61,094 nucleotides of DNA from Candidatus Rokuibacteriota bacterium (lineage in GTDB: Bacteria > Methylomirabilota > Methylomirabilia > Rokubacteriales > CSP1-6), in NCBI GenBank assembly GCA_003220535.1, contig QHSU01000086.1:1-61094 (forward strand), in the 5' to 3' direction. The first letter of the stretch is position 1, and every line of letters begins with the position of its first letter. The translations under genes were made by a program, and so were the position numbers. The notes beneath the pieces are model-generated. The model was not told the origin of the DNA. It did not search any database and saw nothing but the letters and a program-made list of their open reading frames with translations. Below are positions 43,619 to 51,532 of the stretch, piece by piece.

Positions 43619-45245
43619 GCGCGGCGCTGACGGCGCGGCGAGGGGGCTCTCCGCGAACGAACGTGTAGTCCTCGTACTCGATCGACTTCCGGCCGAGCGG
43701 CAGCACGTAAAGGTAGCGGCCGTAGGGGATCTCGATCTCGACGAGGCCTTCAGGCCGCACGGTCGTCGGGCTCCAGTGGTCGACGAACCAGACGAGGCGC
43801 TCCACCGAGGCCGGCAGGTGGATCTCGGTTTCCGGGATGATCGTCATCGTCGACGACAGACGCGACGCCCGAAAGCCGGGGACCAGGCCGCCCACGTGGA
43901 GCTCGTAGACCGCGTAGGCGGGCAGGTAGAACATCGCGTGTCGGAACCAAGGGTACGAGCGGGAATTGCCCTGCTCGGTGATCACGGCGGTCTCGGCGGA
44001 GGCGTAGAGCCCGCCGATCGAGTCGACGAATCCCCGGACGACGTCTTCGTGCTCGCGCAGGGCGGCGGCCGTCCGGCTGAAGATCCAGTCGAACGCCTCA
44101 TCCTGCGCCTGGCGGACCCAGTCGGGCCGCGGCGTATCGAAATCCCGAGGCGCTGGCCGCGCCGACACGAAGAACGAGCCGTTCACGAGAACGACGAGCA
44201 CGACAACGGCGGCGGTGAGGGCCACGCGCGCCCGGGGATGGGGCAGCGACTCTCCGGCGTGCGCGAGCGCCGTCACCATCACGCGCGAGAGAAAGATCAC
44301 CAGCGCCGGGAGGAACGTCAGGACGTAGCCCGCCTGGCCGAAATGCACGAGCGTGCAGACGATCACCGACGGGAGCGTCCACCAGAGCAGGAACCACTCC
44401 CGTGACCCCCAGCCCTCGCGGCGGACGTACCAGGGGGCCAGGAAACTCGCCGCCGTCAGCGGACCAAGCGCCACCAGCACCGACTCCAGCAGATAGCGCG
44501 ACATCCGTAGCGTGACCTCGAGCGCGCCGCCGACGATCGACGTGGGCTTGACGACCGAATCCGCGAGCTCCACCGATGCGGCGACGTATCGCTCGAGGCC
44601 GCCGGTGAGCCAGATCATCGGGAGGAACCAGGTCAGCACCGAGGCGCTCAGAATGGCGAGGCCCACCGCCACGACCCGGAGCCGCCGCACGCCGAGAGCC
44701 ACGCACCCGAGCCAGAGCGGGAACAACAAGACCAGGAGGGACTGGCGCATCCCGCCCGCGACGCCCAGGTACCAGGCGGCGAGGTACGCGTCGCTCCGGC
44801 TGCCGTTGAGCGCGCGGAAGGCGAAGTACGCGACCGTGGACGCGAAGAGGGCTTCGCCGGCGTAGGTGAGCCCGACGGAGCCGTAGAACCAGAAGAGCGG
44901 GCTCACCGCCAGGAGCGAGGCGGCAGCGAGCGCCGTCGTCCGGTCGTAGACCGCGCGGGCGAGGTAGTACACGACGAAGGTGGTGAGCCCGCTGAACGCG
45001 ACCGCGAGCGCCACGTAGGCCGCCGTCGGATCGTCGAGCCAGGTGTTGACGATCCGGCCGAGCACGACGTAGAGGATGTAGCCCGGCGGGTGGGGCTGGT
45101 GCTTGAGGACGTCGTATTCACGGAGGGCGAGCGCGAACTGCACCGCGTCCCAGTTGTAGAGCAGACGCGCGCGGTATGGGAGCCGGGAGGCGATCGTCAG
45201 GAGGGAGAGAGCCGCCGCGCAGAGGAAATCGAGACGCGAGGTTAC
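43602..45245 (-). CDS. Polytopic membrane glycosyltransferase-like protein (start unclear)
   Basis: About 545 aa of multi-pass membrane protein. The conserved opening SRLPYRARLLYNWDAVQFAL and the HQPHPPGYILYVVLGR block match the PMT/RgtA-D-like transferase superfamily. The open frame runs upstream through tatA, but there is no ATG, GTG or TTG between the tatA end and the conserved YNWD region. A CTG at 45200 or a rarer start must be used, or a base is wrong. The 5' end given is therefore approximate. It overlaps the next glycosyltransferase gene by 17 bases and follows tatA directly. Confidence 0.72.
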   Translation of the reverse strand, partial: VTSRLDFLCAAALSLLTIASRLPYRARLLYNWDAVQFALALREYDVLKHQPHPPGYILYVVLGRIVNTWLDDPTAAYVALAVAFSGLTTFVVYYLARAVYDRTTALAAASLLAVSPLFWFYGSVGLTYAGEALFASTVAYFAFRALNGSRSDAYLAAWYLGVAGGMRQSLLVLLFPLWLGCVALGVRRLRVVAVGLAILSASVLTWFLPMIWLTGGLERYVAASVELADSVVKPTSIVGGALEVTLRMSRYLLESVLVALGPLTAASFLAPWYVRREGWGSREWFLLWWTLPSVIVCTLVHFGQAGYVLTFLPALVIFLSRVMVTALAHAGESLPHPRARVALTAAVVVLVVLVNGSFFVSARPAPRDFDTPRPDWVRQAQDEAFDWIFSRTAAALREHEDVVRGFVDSIGGLYASAETAVITEQGNSRSYPWFRHAMFYLPAYAVYELHVGGLVPGFRASRLSSTMTIIPETEIHLPASVERLVWFVDHWSPTTVRPEGLVEIEIPYGRYLYVLPLGRKSIEYEDYTFVRGEPPRRAVSAAHARPR

Positions 45246-45433
45246 GTCTTGTTCTCCTCTGGCTTCTTCGTCGCGGCGGTGGTGTCCTCGGTCTTGGCCT
45301 CGTTGACGCCCTTCTTGAATTCCTTGACGCTCGAGCCGAGCGAGCGGGCGAGCTCCGGTAGTCGGTTCGCACCGAAGAGAATCAGCACGATGACGAGGAT
45401 GATCAGCAGTTCCTGGTAGCCCAGCCCAAACAT
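45242..45433 (-). CDS. tatA: Twin-arginine translocase component TatA
   Basis: A 63-aa protein starting MFGLGYQELLIILVIVLILFG, with a single membrane helix, the FG hinge and the amphipathic helix ANRLPELARSLGSSVKEFKKG, then a charged tail. TatA multimerises to form the pore for folded proteins. A strong RBS (GGAAAGGAG) fixes this ATG; a start nine codons upstream is less likely. tatB and tatC are not adjacent. It sits between selB and the glycosyltransferases. Confidence 0.95.
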   Translation of the reverse strand: MFGLGYQELLIILVIVLILFGANRLPELARSLGSSVKEFKKGVNEAKTEDTTAATKKPEENKT

Positions 45434-45474
45434 GGGGAACTCCTTTCCAACGACGCCCACACCTTACTCTCCCC

Positions 45475-47391
45475 CTACCCCGCGCGCAAGATCCGCCTTT
45501 CCCCGACGCGGGCGGTGACCCGGCGCTGATCGAAGAACTCCAGGAGGGGAATGGCGTACTTCCGGGAAATGCCGAGCAGGTCCTTGATGTCCCCGGGGCC
45601 GATCTCCTTGCGCTCGCGCAGCAGTGCCACGAGCTTCGTCTGGATCGCGTCGAGGGCGCGAGCATGGAAGAAGAGCGATTCCTTCACGCGCACGAGCGTC
45701 CCGGCCTGCACGAGCACCTGGAAGAGCTCGTGCTCCTCGTCACCGACGAGCCCGGCCTTCCCCAGCGCCTCCTCGGCGCTCGGCGGGGCGGCCTCCGCCC
45801 GCAGGAAATCCTCTTCCAGGCGATCGACGATGCGTCGCTGCTCGGGCGACAGACGCACTTCGTGGGCCGCGAGCCGGACCTTGTCACGATCGGTCTTGAC
45901 GGTGCCCTCCGCGGCGAGCGACGTCAGGAGGAACGCGAAGACGCGCTCGTCGGCGCCCCCCGCCCGGCCGCGGAGCTCCTCGCGGGACATCCCGGGCTTG
46001 AGCGGGTTCGCGCGGTGGAACGCCGTGAGCGCCTCCACGACGAGCGTGCGCAGGCCTGCGAAGCTGTCGGGATGGATGAACCAATCGCGGTCCACCGCGA
46101 TCACCCGGCCGGCTGGCTGCAGGGCGTCGAGAAGGCCGCGGAGGCGCTCGGGACCGAAGGGCACGCGGCCCGCGAGGGTGGCCAGCCGTACGCCGGCGGC
46201 GCCGACGTGACGAATGTGCTCCTCCAGGACCGCCTCCGGGCTTCCCGTTTGCAGCAGGGTCAGGTGGGCGACCAGCGCGGGGGCCTTGCGCTTGAAGCGC
46301 GGCGGGTCGAGGTCGAGCAGTGTCCCGCCGCCGATCGTGACGATCGGCGAGTAGGAGCGCACGACGAACCGGTCGCCGGGCCGCGCGACCAGCGGCGCTT
46401 CCAAGCGGAACCGCGCAAACGCCGTGTCGCCCGGTACCAGCTCCGGCCGGTCGAGCAGGAGCGTGCGCGCCATGATCTCGCTGGTCCCGACGTGGAAGCG
46501 CACGCGCGTGCGCGACTTGATCGCGCGCGGGGCCTCCGGGAGGAGCTCGAGCGTGCCGTCGACGAGGAGCGAGGGGACAAGCGTGCCGGGCAGACCGACG
46601 ACGTCGCCGCGTGCGATCGCGGCCCGCTCGAGTCCCTGGAGGTTGATCGCCGTGCGCTGCCCGGCCCGCGCCGAGGCCACCGGACGGCCGTGCGTCTGCA
46701 GACCGCGGATCTTCGCCTCGGCCTTCTTCGGATAGACCTCGACGCGTTCGTCAGCGGCGAGCGCGCCCGCGGTGAGGGTCCCGGTGACGACCGTGCCGAA
46801 CCCCTTGACGGTAAACACCCGATCGATGGGCAGACGCGGAAGTTGATCGATTCCCCGCTCGGGCACCGCCGCCGCCAGGCCGCGCAGCGCGGCGCGGAGG
46901 TCGTCGAGCCCCCGGCCCGTCTTCGCGGACACCGGCAGGATCGGCGCGCTCTCGAGAAACGTCCCGCGGACCGCCCCCGCCACGTCCTCGCGGACCAGCT
47001 CGAGCCAGTCGGGCTCGACGAGATCGGCCTTGGTCAGCGCGACCAGCCCGCCTTTGATGTGCAGCAGGGTGCAGATCGCCAGGTGTTCGCGCGTCTGTGG
47101 CATTACGCCCTCGTCCGCCGCGATCACCAGCATCGCGAGATCGATGCCGCCGACGCCCGCCAGCATGTTCCTGATGAAGCGCTCGTGGCCCGGGACGTCG
47201 ACGATCTCGATGGTGAGCCCACCCGCCTCCTCGAGGAACGCGAAGCCCAGGTCGATCGTGATGCCGCGAGCCTTTTCCTCGGGCAGGCGGTCGGTGTCGA
47301 TCCCGGTGAGCGCTTTCACGAGCGAGGTCTTGCCGTGGTCGATGTGCCCGGCCGTGCCGACGACGACGTGCTTCGGCGTCGTCGCCGTCAT
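45475..47391 (-). CDS. selB: Selenocysteine-specific elongation factor SelB
   Basis: SelB brings Sec-tRNA to UGA codons marked by a SECIS hairpin. The 638-aa protein has the EF-Tu-like GTPase with GTAGHIDHGKTSLVKALTG, the DTDRLPEEKARGITIDLGFA switch unique to SelB, DVPGHERF and TKAD. Two beta-barrels follow, then C-terminal winged helices (~residues 380-638) that bind SECIS RNA. Its ATG overlaps the selA stop. Together with selA and the tRNA-Sec upstream it shows that UGA is recoded here. Confidence 0.97.
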   Translation of the reverse strand: MTATTPKHVVVGTAGHIDHGKTSLVKALTGIDTDRLPEEKARGITIDLGFAFLEEAGGLTIEIVDVPGHERFIRNMLAGVGGIDLAMLVIAADEGVMPQTREHLAICTLLHIKGGLVALTKADLVEPDWLELVREDVAGAVRGTFLESAPILPVSAKTGRGLDDLRAALRGLAAAVPERGIDQLPRLPIDRVFTVKGFGTVVTGTLTAGALAADERVEVYPKKAEAKIRGLQTHGRPVASARAGQRTAINLQGLERAAIARGDVVGLPGTLVPSLLVDGTLELLPEAPRAIKSRTRVRFHVGTSEIMARTLLLDRPELVPGDTAFARFRLEAPLVARPGDRFVVRSYSPIVTIGGGTLLDLDPPRFKRKAPALVAHLTLLQTGSPEAVLEEHIRHVGAAGVRLATLAGRVPFGPERLRGLLDALQPAGRVIAVDRDWFIHPDSFAGLRTLVVEALTAFHRANPLKPGMSREELRGRAGGADERVFAFLLTSLAAEGTVKTDRDKVRLAAHEVRLSPEQRRIVDRLEEDFLRAEAAPPSAEEALGKAGLVGDEEHELFQVLVQAGTLVRVKESLFFHARALDAIQTKLVALLRERKEIGPGDIKDLLGISRKYAIPLLEFFDQRRVTARVGERRILRAG

Positions 47392-48788
47392 AGGCGAGCC
47401 GCCGCGGCCGTCAACGCCGCGGCGAGGACGGTCACCTGCGCGGGCAAGACGGTCCGGCAGTCGAGGAACAGACGGTCGTGGACGATGCGGCCGACGACCG
47501 GTGGATCACCCGCCCGGAGCACCTCGTCGAGCCGCATCGCGGCTGCCGCGCTCGTCCCGACGGCGAGCGCCGCCGTCGGCAGCTCGACCGTCGGCAGGGC
47601 GCCGCCGCCCACTTTGGCTTGATCGTCGACCAGGCTCACGCCCAGACGTGTCCGCACCTCCGGGGGGAGTCGCCGCAACACGCGCCGCGCGCGGCTCCGC
47701 ACCGCGGCGAGGGGCTCGGTCAGCATCACGAGCGTCGGCACCGTCTGGAGCGCCGTCCCCGCCTCGTAGGCATACAGGGTCGCCTCGAGCGCAGCGATGG
47801 TGAACTTGTCGATTCGGAGCGCCCGGTTCCAAGGGTTCTTCTTGAGCTGGGAGACGATGGCGCGCCGGCCGACGACGATGCCGGCCTGGGGGCCGCCCAG
47901 AAGCTTGTCGCCGGAGAACGACACCAGGTCGACCCCCGCGGCGACGGTCTCTTGCGCGGTCGGCTCGTGAGGGAAGCCCCACGGGCGCAGATCGATCAGC
48001 GAGCCCGAGCCGAGGTCTTCCATCACCGGAACGCCCCGCTCGCGCCCCAGCTCCACCAGCTCGCGGGACGATACCTCGGCGGTGAACCCGACCACGCGGT
48101 AGTTGGAGGTGTGCACCTTCAGGAGCAGCGCCGTGTCGGAGGTGATCGCGTCGGCGTAGTCGCGCACGTGCGTGCGGTTCGTCGCCCCGACCTCGCGCAG
48201 CACGGCGCCGCTGCGGAGCATGATATCGGGGATCCGGAATTCTCCGCCGATCTCGATCAGCTCGCCTCGGGAGACGATGACTTCGCGACCGTGGGCGAGA
48301 GTCTCGAGCGCCAGGAGCACGGCGGCGGCGTTGTTGTTGACGACCAGGGCGTCCTCGGCGCCGGTCAGCCGCTGCAGCAGTGCCTCCACGTGACTGTAGC
48401 GTGAGCCGCGCTCCTTTCGGGCGAGATCGAGCTCGAGATTCGAATAGGCGGTGGCGACCGCCGCGAGCCGCTCGAGGGCGAGGGGGCTCATGAGCGCCCG
48501 GCCCAGGTTGGTGTGGAGCACGACGCCCTGCGCATTGATAACCGGCCGCAGGGAGAATGTCCCGACGCGCCGGGCGCGCTCCACGACGCGCGCCGACAGG
48601 GTCTCGATCTCGCTCGGCGCCGTCCGCTCTTCGAGGACGCGCGCCCGCTCCTGACCGAGCACCTCCCGGACGAGCGCGGTCAAGCGAGCCCGCGTGATTC
48701 CGCGGACCTCGTCCTGGTCCGCGAGCCGGCGGAGGAGTTGATCGACCGAGGGCAGGTTCCGGAGCGCCGCCGTGCGGTCAGCGCTCAC
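47388..48788 (-). CDS. selA: L-seryl-tRNA(Sec) selenium transferase SelA
   Basis: SelA converts Ser-tRNA(Sec) to Sec-tRNA(Sec) using selenophosphate and PLP. The GTG at 48788 gives 466 aa, the usual length, starting VSADRTAALRNLPSVDQLL. The PLP lysine lies in FSGDKLLGGPQAG, and VINAQGVVLHTNLGRA is the family hallmark. The start overlaps the preceding 94-aa gene by 11 bases and the stop overlaps selB by four, so all three are coupled. selD is not in this window and must be elsewhere for the pathway to work. Confidence 0.96.
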   Translation of the reverse strand: MSADRTAALRNLPSVDQLLRRLADQDEVRGITRARLTALVREVLGQERARVLEERTAPSEIETLSARVVERARRVGTFSLRPVINAQGVVLHTNLGRALMSPLALERLAAVATAYSNLELDLARKERGSRYSHVEALLQRLTGAEDALVVNNNAAAVLLALETLAHGREVIVSRGELIEIGGEFRIPDIMLRSGAVLREVGATNRTHVRDYADAITSDTALLLKVHTSNYRVVGFTAEVSSRELVELGRERGVPVMEDLGSGSLIDLRPWGFPHEPTAQETVAAGVDLVSFSGDKLLGGPQAGIVVGRRAIVSQLKKNPWNRALRIDKFTIAALEATLYAYEAGTALQTVPTLVMLTEPLAAVRSRARRVLRRLPPEVRTRLGVSLVDDQAKVGGGALPTVELPTAALAVGTSAAAAMRLDEVLRAGDPPVVGRIVHDRLFLDCRTVLPAQVTVLAAALTAAAARL

Positions 48789-49062
48789 CGAGCGCGGCCT
48801 CGACCTTCTGGCGGACGCGGGCGACGACTTCCTGCGCTTCGTGCCGCCATACCTGGGCCGTCCACTTCGCGTCACTCGACTGTCGCCCACGCCGCACCGC
48901 GTCCTCGACGAGCCCGGCCCAGAGCTCGTCGAGGTCCGCCGGCGACAGGCCCTGTCCGCGCAACGCGTGCGTCCACTCGGCCGTGAGCTCCTCGATGAGC
49001 CGGTCACGCTCCGCCGCCAGACGACGCGCCTTCCGGATGAGATCGGCCAGCCGCGACGGCAT
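48778..49062 (-). CDS. Uncharacterised 94-aa protein before selA
   Basis: A charged, helix-rich protein (MPSRLADLIRKARRLAAERDRLIEEL...) with three Trp and no signal peptide. It lies between the lipoprotein gene (three-base gap) and selA (11-base overlap), so it is translationally coupled to selenocysteine synthesis. I do not recognise a family. The coupling makes an accessory role in the Sec pathway worth testing, but operon passengers are common in this genome. Confidence 0.7.
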   Translation of the reverse strand: MPSRLADLIRKARRLAAERDRLIEELTAEWTHALRGQGLSPADLDELWAGLVEDAVRRGRQSSDAKWTAQVWRHEAQEVVARVRQKVEAALGER

Positions 49063-49065
49063 CGC

Positions 49066-49605
49066 CTACTCCTTCACCAGCTCACGCACGGCGTCGAGCA
49101 GATTGGCCTCGAACCGTCCGGTCGACGCGCACTGGTAGACGGGCGCCGAGCGTAGCTTGCCACTCGACCCCTTGCGATGCATATGCGTCCGCATCTTCGA
49201 ATTCACCTGGACGCGAGTCCACGTGCCGTTCGGCTCGGCGAAGAGCGTGAAGGCCACCAGAGCCTCGCCCTCGAGGCGATCACCCCCGACCCGGCCGCAA
49301 TCCGCGTAGACGCCGATCGGCGCGACGAAGTCGTCGGAGGCGATGACGCCGGAATCGCGCGCGATCGCCCGCAGCGGAACGTTTTCCCTGGCGAGCGCGC
49401 GCACGAGAGCCGCCCAGGTCGCGTCGTAGCGCGCGGCGACCTCGGCCTGGTAGGGCGGCGGCGCGAGCGGTGACACGTAGAGTCCGGAGCAGCCGCCGAA
49501 CACGACGGTGACCGCCGCGAGGGCCGTGAGCCGGGCGCAGACGGCGGAAGGCCCGACCCCGGCGGGAGCCGACACCGTCCGGCTACTTGTGGTGGTCGAT
49601 GCCAC
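49066..49605 (-). CDS. Putative lipoprotein
   Basis: Up to 179 aa. The hydrophobic LTALAAVTVVFGGCSG contains a lipobox-like VFGGC, so the mature protein would be lipid-anchored. The mature part (~140 aa) has YDATWAALVRALARENVPLRAIARDSGVIASD, a pattern seen in small outer-membrane-associated lipoproteins of the BamC-like type. The true start is uncertain: GTG 49605 overlaps the DUF3105 gene by 23 bases, and later GTG codons at about 49575 or 49554 would shorten the leader. Function unknown. Confidence 0.7.
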   Translation of the reverse strand: MASTTTSSRTVSAPAGVGPSAVCARLTALAAVTVVFGGCSGLYVSPLAPPPYQAEVAARYDATWAALVRALARENVPLRAIARDSGVIASDDFVAPIGVYADCGRVGGDRLEGEALVAFTLFAEPNGTWTRVQVNSKMRTHMHRKGSSGKLRSAPVYQCASTGRFEANLLDAVRELVKE

Positions 49606-50116
49606 GGTAGGCCTCGATGAACCGGGTGATGCGCGCCTCGTCGAGCTCGTCCAGGGTGTCGATTCGCGTCCACGCCGTCAGCGCGATCCGGTGCTTCATG
49701 CCGGGATAGGGCGCGAGAATGACCTGCTTGTCATACCGCTGCACGATCGCCTTGAGCGTCGCGACGATCTCGGGGCATTCGCAGTTGTACTGCACGAGCA
49801 CACCGCCGTCCTCCAGGTTGTGCACCTGGAGCTCGCGAACGATCGGCCGCGTGTGCACACCCCATGGCGCGATGTACGGAAGGTGTGGCCCCGAGGTCGG
49901 GGGATCCGAGTTGTACGATTCGTGAGGCGACTCGGGGCCCGCGATGTGAAGGTTGCCCTGATCCGGCAGTTGCGTTCCGGGCAGGTTCGCCTGGGCGCGA
50001 TAGGCGAGATATCCGACGACGATCGACGCCAGCACGGCGGCCGTGACGGCGACGACGGTCCGCCGTCGCCGCGGAATCCGCCGACGTGCCCGTGCCTGCC
50101 GCTCGTCCTTGGCCAT
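49583..50116 (-). CDS. DUF3105 membrane-anchored protein
   Basis: From the ATG at 50116 (RBS AAAGGAG) the product is 177 aa. A basic N-terminus and one membrane helix (VVAVTAAVLASIVVGYLAY) are followed by an extracytoplasmic DUF3105 domain with HESYNSDPPTSGPHLPY, the CEC pair in VQYNCECPEIV and PYPGMKHRIALTAW. Conserved His and Cys suggest metal or redox chemistry, but the family has no established function. Its RBS lies directly after the tRNA-Sec 3' end, so the two are probably cotranscribed and separated by tRNA processing. Confidence 0.85.
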   Translation of the reverse strand: MAKDERQARARRRIPRRRRTVVAVTAAVLASIVVGYLAYRAQANLPGTQLPDQGNLHIAGPESPHESYNSDPPTSGPHLPYIAPWGVHTRPIVRELQVHNLEDGGVLVQYNCECPEIVATLKAIVQRYDKQVILAPYPGMKHRIALTAWTRIDTLDELDEARITRFIEAYRGIDHHK

Positions 50117-50126
50117 GTCGCTCCTT

Positions 50127-50224
50127 TGGCGGAAGCGTATGGGAGTCGAACCCATCGACCGTTTGTCTAGAACGGTCCACCGGATTTGAAGTCCGGGAGG
50201 CCCACCGGGTTCCTAGACGCTTCC
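50127..50224 (-). tRNA. selC: tRNA-Sec (anticodon TCA)
   Basis: Read on the minus strand, the 98-base gene starts GGAAGCGT and ends ACGCTTCC-G-CCA, an 8-bp acceptor stem with encoded CCA. The anticodon loop contains ACTTCAAAT (anticodon TCA). The long variable arm (GGACCGTTCTAGACAAACGGTC) and the T-loop GGGTTCGACTCCC complete a typical bacterial tRNA-Sec. Its presence with selA and selB on the same strand shows the Sec decoding set is clustered. Confidence 0.97.
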
Positions 50225-50294
50225 GACGCTACAATGATGCTCCGTCGAAACGGCAAGAGTTTACCACCGGATATCGGACGGGCCGCCGCCCTGC

Positions 50295-50300
50295 TACGAT
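50295..50300 (+). promoter_or_regulatory. -10 box TACGAT before the YihY gene
   Basis: TACGAT ends ten bases before the GTG at 50311. The predicted leader is three to four bases and no ribosome binding site is visible. Confidence 0.4.
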
Positions 50301-50310
50301 AGGGTGCGAG

Positions 50311-51258
50311 GTGACTCCGCTGAAGCGAATGGGGCCGCGACCAGGCCGCACGGCGGCGTCTCCGTGGGCGCTCGGCGCGCTCTCCGTGCGAGAGTTCGGC
50401 CAGCGAGTCTGCCAGCAGTTCTACCAGGACGAGATTCTCGACCGGGCCGCCGGATTCTCGTACTATTTCGCGTTTGCGCTGGTTCCGACCCTCCTGTTTC
50501 TGACCACGCTGCTGGGGCTCCTGCCGATTCCCGACCTGATGCCCCAGCTCATCGGGTACGCCGACCGCGTGTTGCCGGGCGACGCGGCCTCGCTACTCCG
50601 CAAGACGCTGGCGGAGGTCGTCAGCGGCGCGAGCGGGGGCCTGCTGTCGGTCGGCGGGCTCACGGCGCTCGTCGTGGGTTCCAGCGGCATGCTCTGGATC
50701 ATGAAGGCGCTGAACGCGGCCTACGGCATCGTGGACAACCGGTCCTGGTGGCGGAAGCGGCTCATCGCGGGCGCGCTGACGCTCGGCCTCTCGCTCTTCA
50801 CGCTCGCGGCCATGCTGCTGCTCGTTTTCGGCGGCCGCATCGGCGAGGCGGTCGCAGAGTGGGTCGGGCTCCCTCAGGCGTTCACGCTGGCCTGGAAGCT
50901 GCTCCAGTGGCCCGTGGTGATCCTTCTGGGGCTGACCGGCCTGACGCTCGTCTACCACTTGGCCCCGGCAGCGGACCGCACTTGGTCCTGGATCACGCCG
51001 GGCTCGACCTTCGCAGTGGCGTCGTGGCTCGTGATGTCCCTCGGCCTCCGCTTCTACGTCGGACACTTCGGCCACTACAACGCGACCTACGGCTCGATCG
51101 GCGGCGTGATCTTGCTGATGCTCTGGCTTTACTGGAGCGGCGTCGCGCTGCTCGTGGGCGCGGAAATCGATTCGGTGATCGAGCGGGCCATCGCCGAACG
51201 CAACACGGAGCCGGCGAGCCGGGTGGCGGCGCTGGCGACGGTTCCGCGGGACGCGTAG
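50311..51258 (+). CDS. YihY/BrkB-family membrane protein
   Basis: A 315-aa polytopic protein from GTG 50311; an ATG six codons later is possible. The family opening YQDEILDRAAGFSYYFAFALVPTLLF is followed by five to six hydrophobic segments and the conserved GSIGGVILLMLWLYWSGVALLVGAEID near the end. Once mis-called ribonuclease BN, the family is thought to act in envelope transport, but its substrate is unknown. It is the only plus-strand gene between tRNA-Sec and the MoaD-like gene, and its stop lies four bases from the convergent stop. Confidence 0.9.
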   Translation: MTPLKRMGPRPGRTAASPWALGALSVREFGQRVCQQFYQDEILDRAAGFSYYFAFALVPTLLFLTTLLGLLPIPDLMPQLIGYADRVLPGDAASLLRKTLAEVVSGASGGLLSVGGLTALVVGSSGMLWIMKALNAAYGIVDNRSWWRKRLIAGALTLGLSLFTLAAMLLLVFGGRIGEAVAEWVGLPQAFTLAWKLLQWPVVILLGLTGLTLVYHLAPAADRTWSWITPGSTFAVASWLVMSLGLRFYVGHFGHYNATYGSIGGVILLMLWLYWSGVALLVGAEIDSVIERAIAERNTEPASRVAALATVPRDA

Positions 51259-51262
51259 CGAT

Positions 51263-51532
51263 TCACGGGGCTTGGGCCGCCGCCCCGCGCACACTCCCAC
51301 CCGCGAGGGGGGGAAAGATCGTGACGACGTCGTGCGCCGCGAGCGGCGTCTCCGATCCGACATCGCGACCGTTCACGAGGACGACACGAGCGAGCTCGGG
51401 CGGGATCCCGAGACGGTGCGTGACGTCGGCAATCGTGCATCCGTCGGGAAGGTCGAGCTCGGCGACGCCGTCGCGACCGTGAGGAGGGAGAAAAGCGGCG
51501 AGGGTGGCGAAGAGGTGGACTTCGACCCTCAC
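51263..51532 (-). CDS. MoaD/ThiS-family sulfur carrier with a C-terminal tail
   Basis: An 89-aa beta-grasp protein whose GTG start overlaps the mltD stop (GTGA). It begins MRVEVHLFATLAAFLPP and ends in the carrier motif IFPPLAGG. In MoaD the two Gly are the very C-terminus, where thiocarboxylate forms. Here ten further residues (SVRGAAAQAP) follow before the stop. Either the tail is removed by a JAMM-type protease, as in some sulfur carriers, or this protein is not a conventional MoaD. The pathway (molybdopterin, thiamine, or other) cannot be told. Confidence 0.85.
   Translation of the reverse strand: MRVEVHLFATLAAFLPPHGRDGVAELDLPDGCTIADVTHRLGIPPELARVVLVNGRDVGSETPLAAHDVVTIFPPLAGGSVRGAAAQAP

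Noticed and set aside
43602..45665. 687-aa open frame running from the glycosyltransferase through tatA into selB
   Set aside because: The first ~140 residues are out-of-frame reading of tatA and selB; only the membrane protein part has family similarity.
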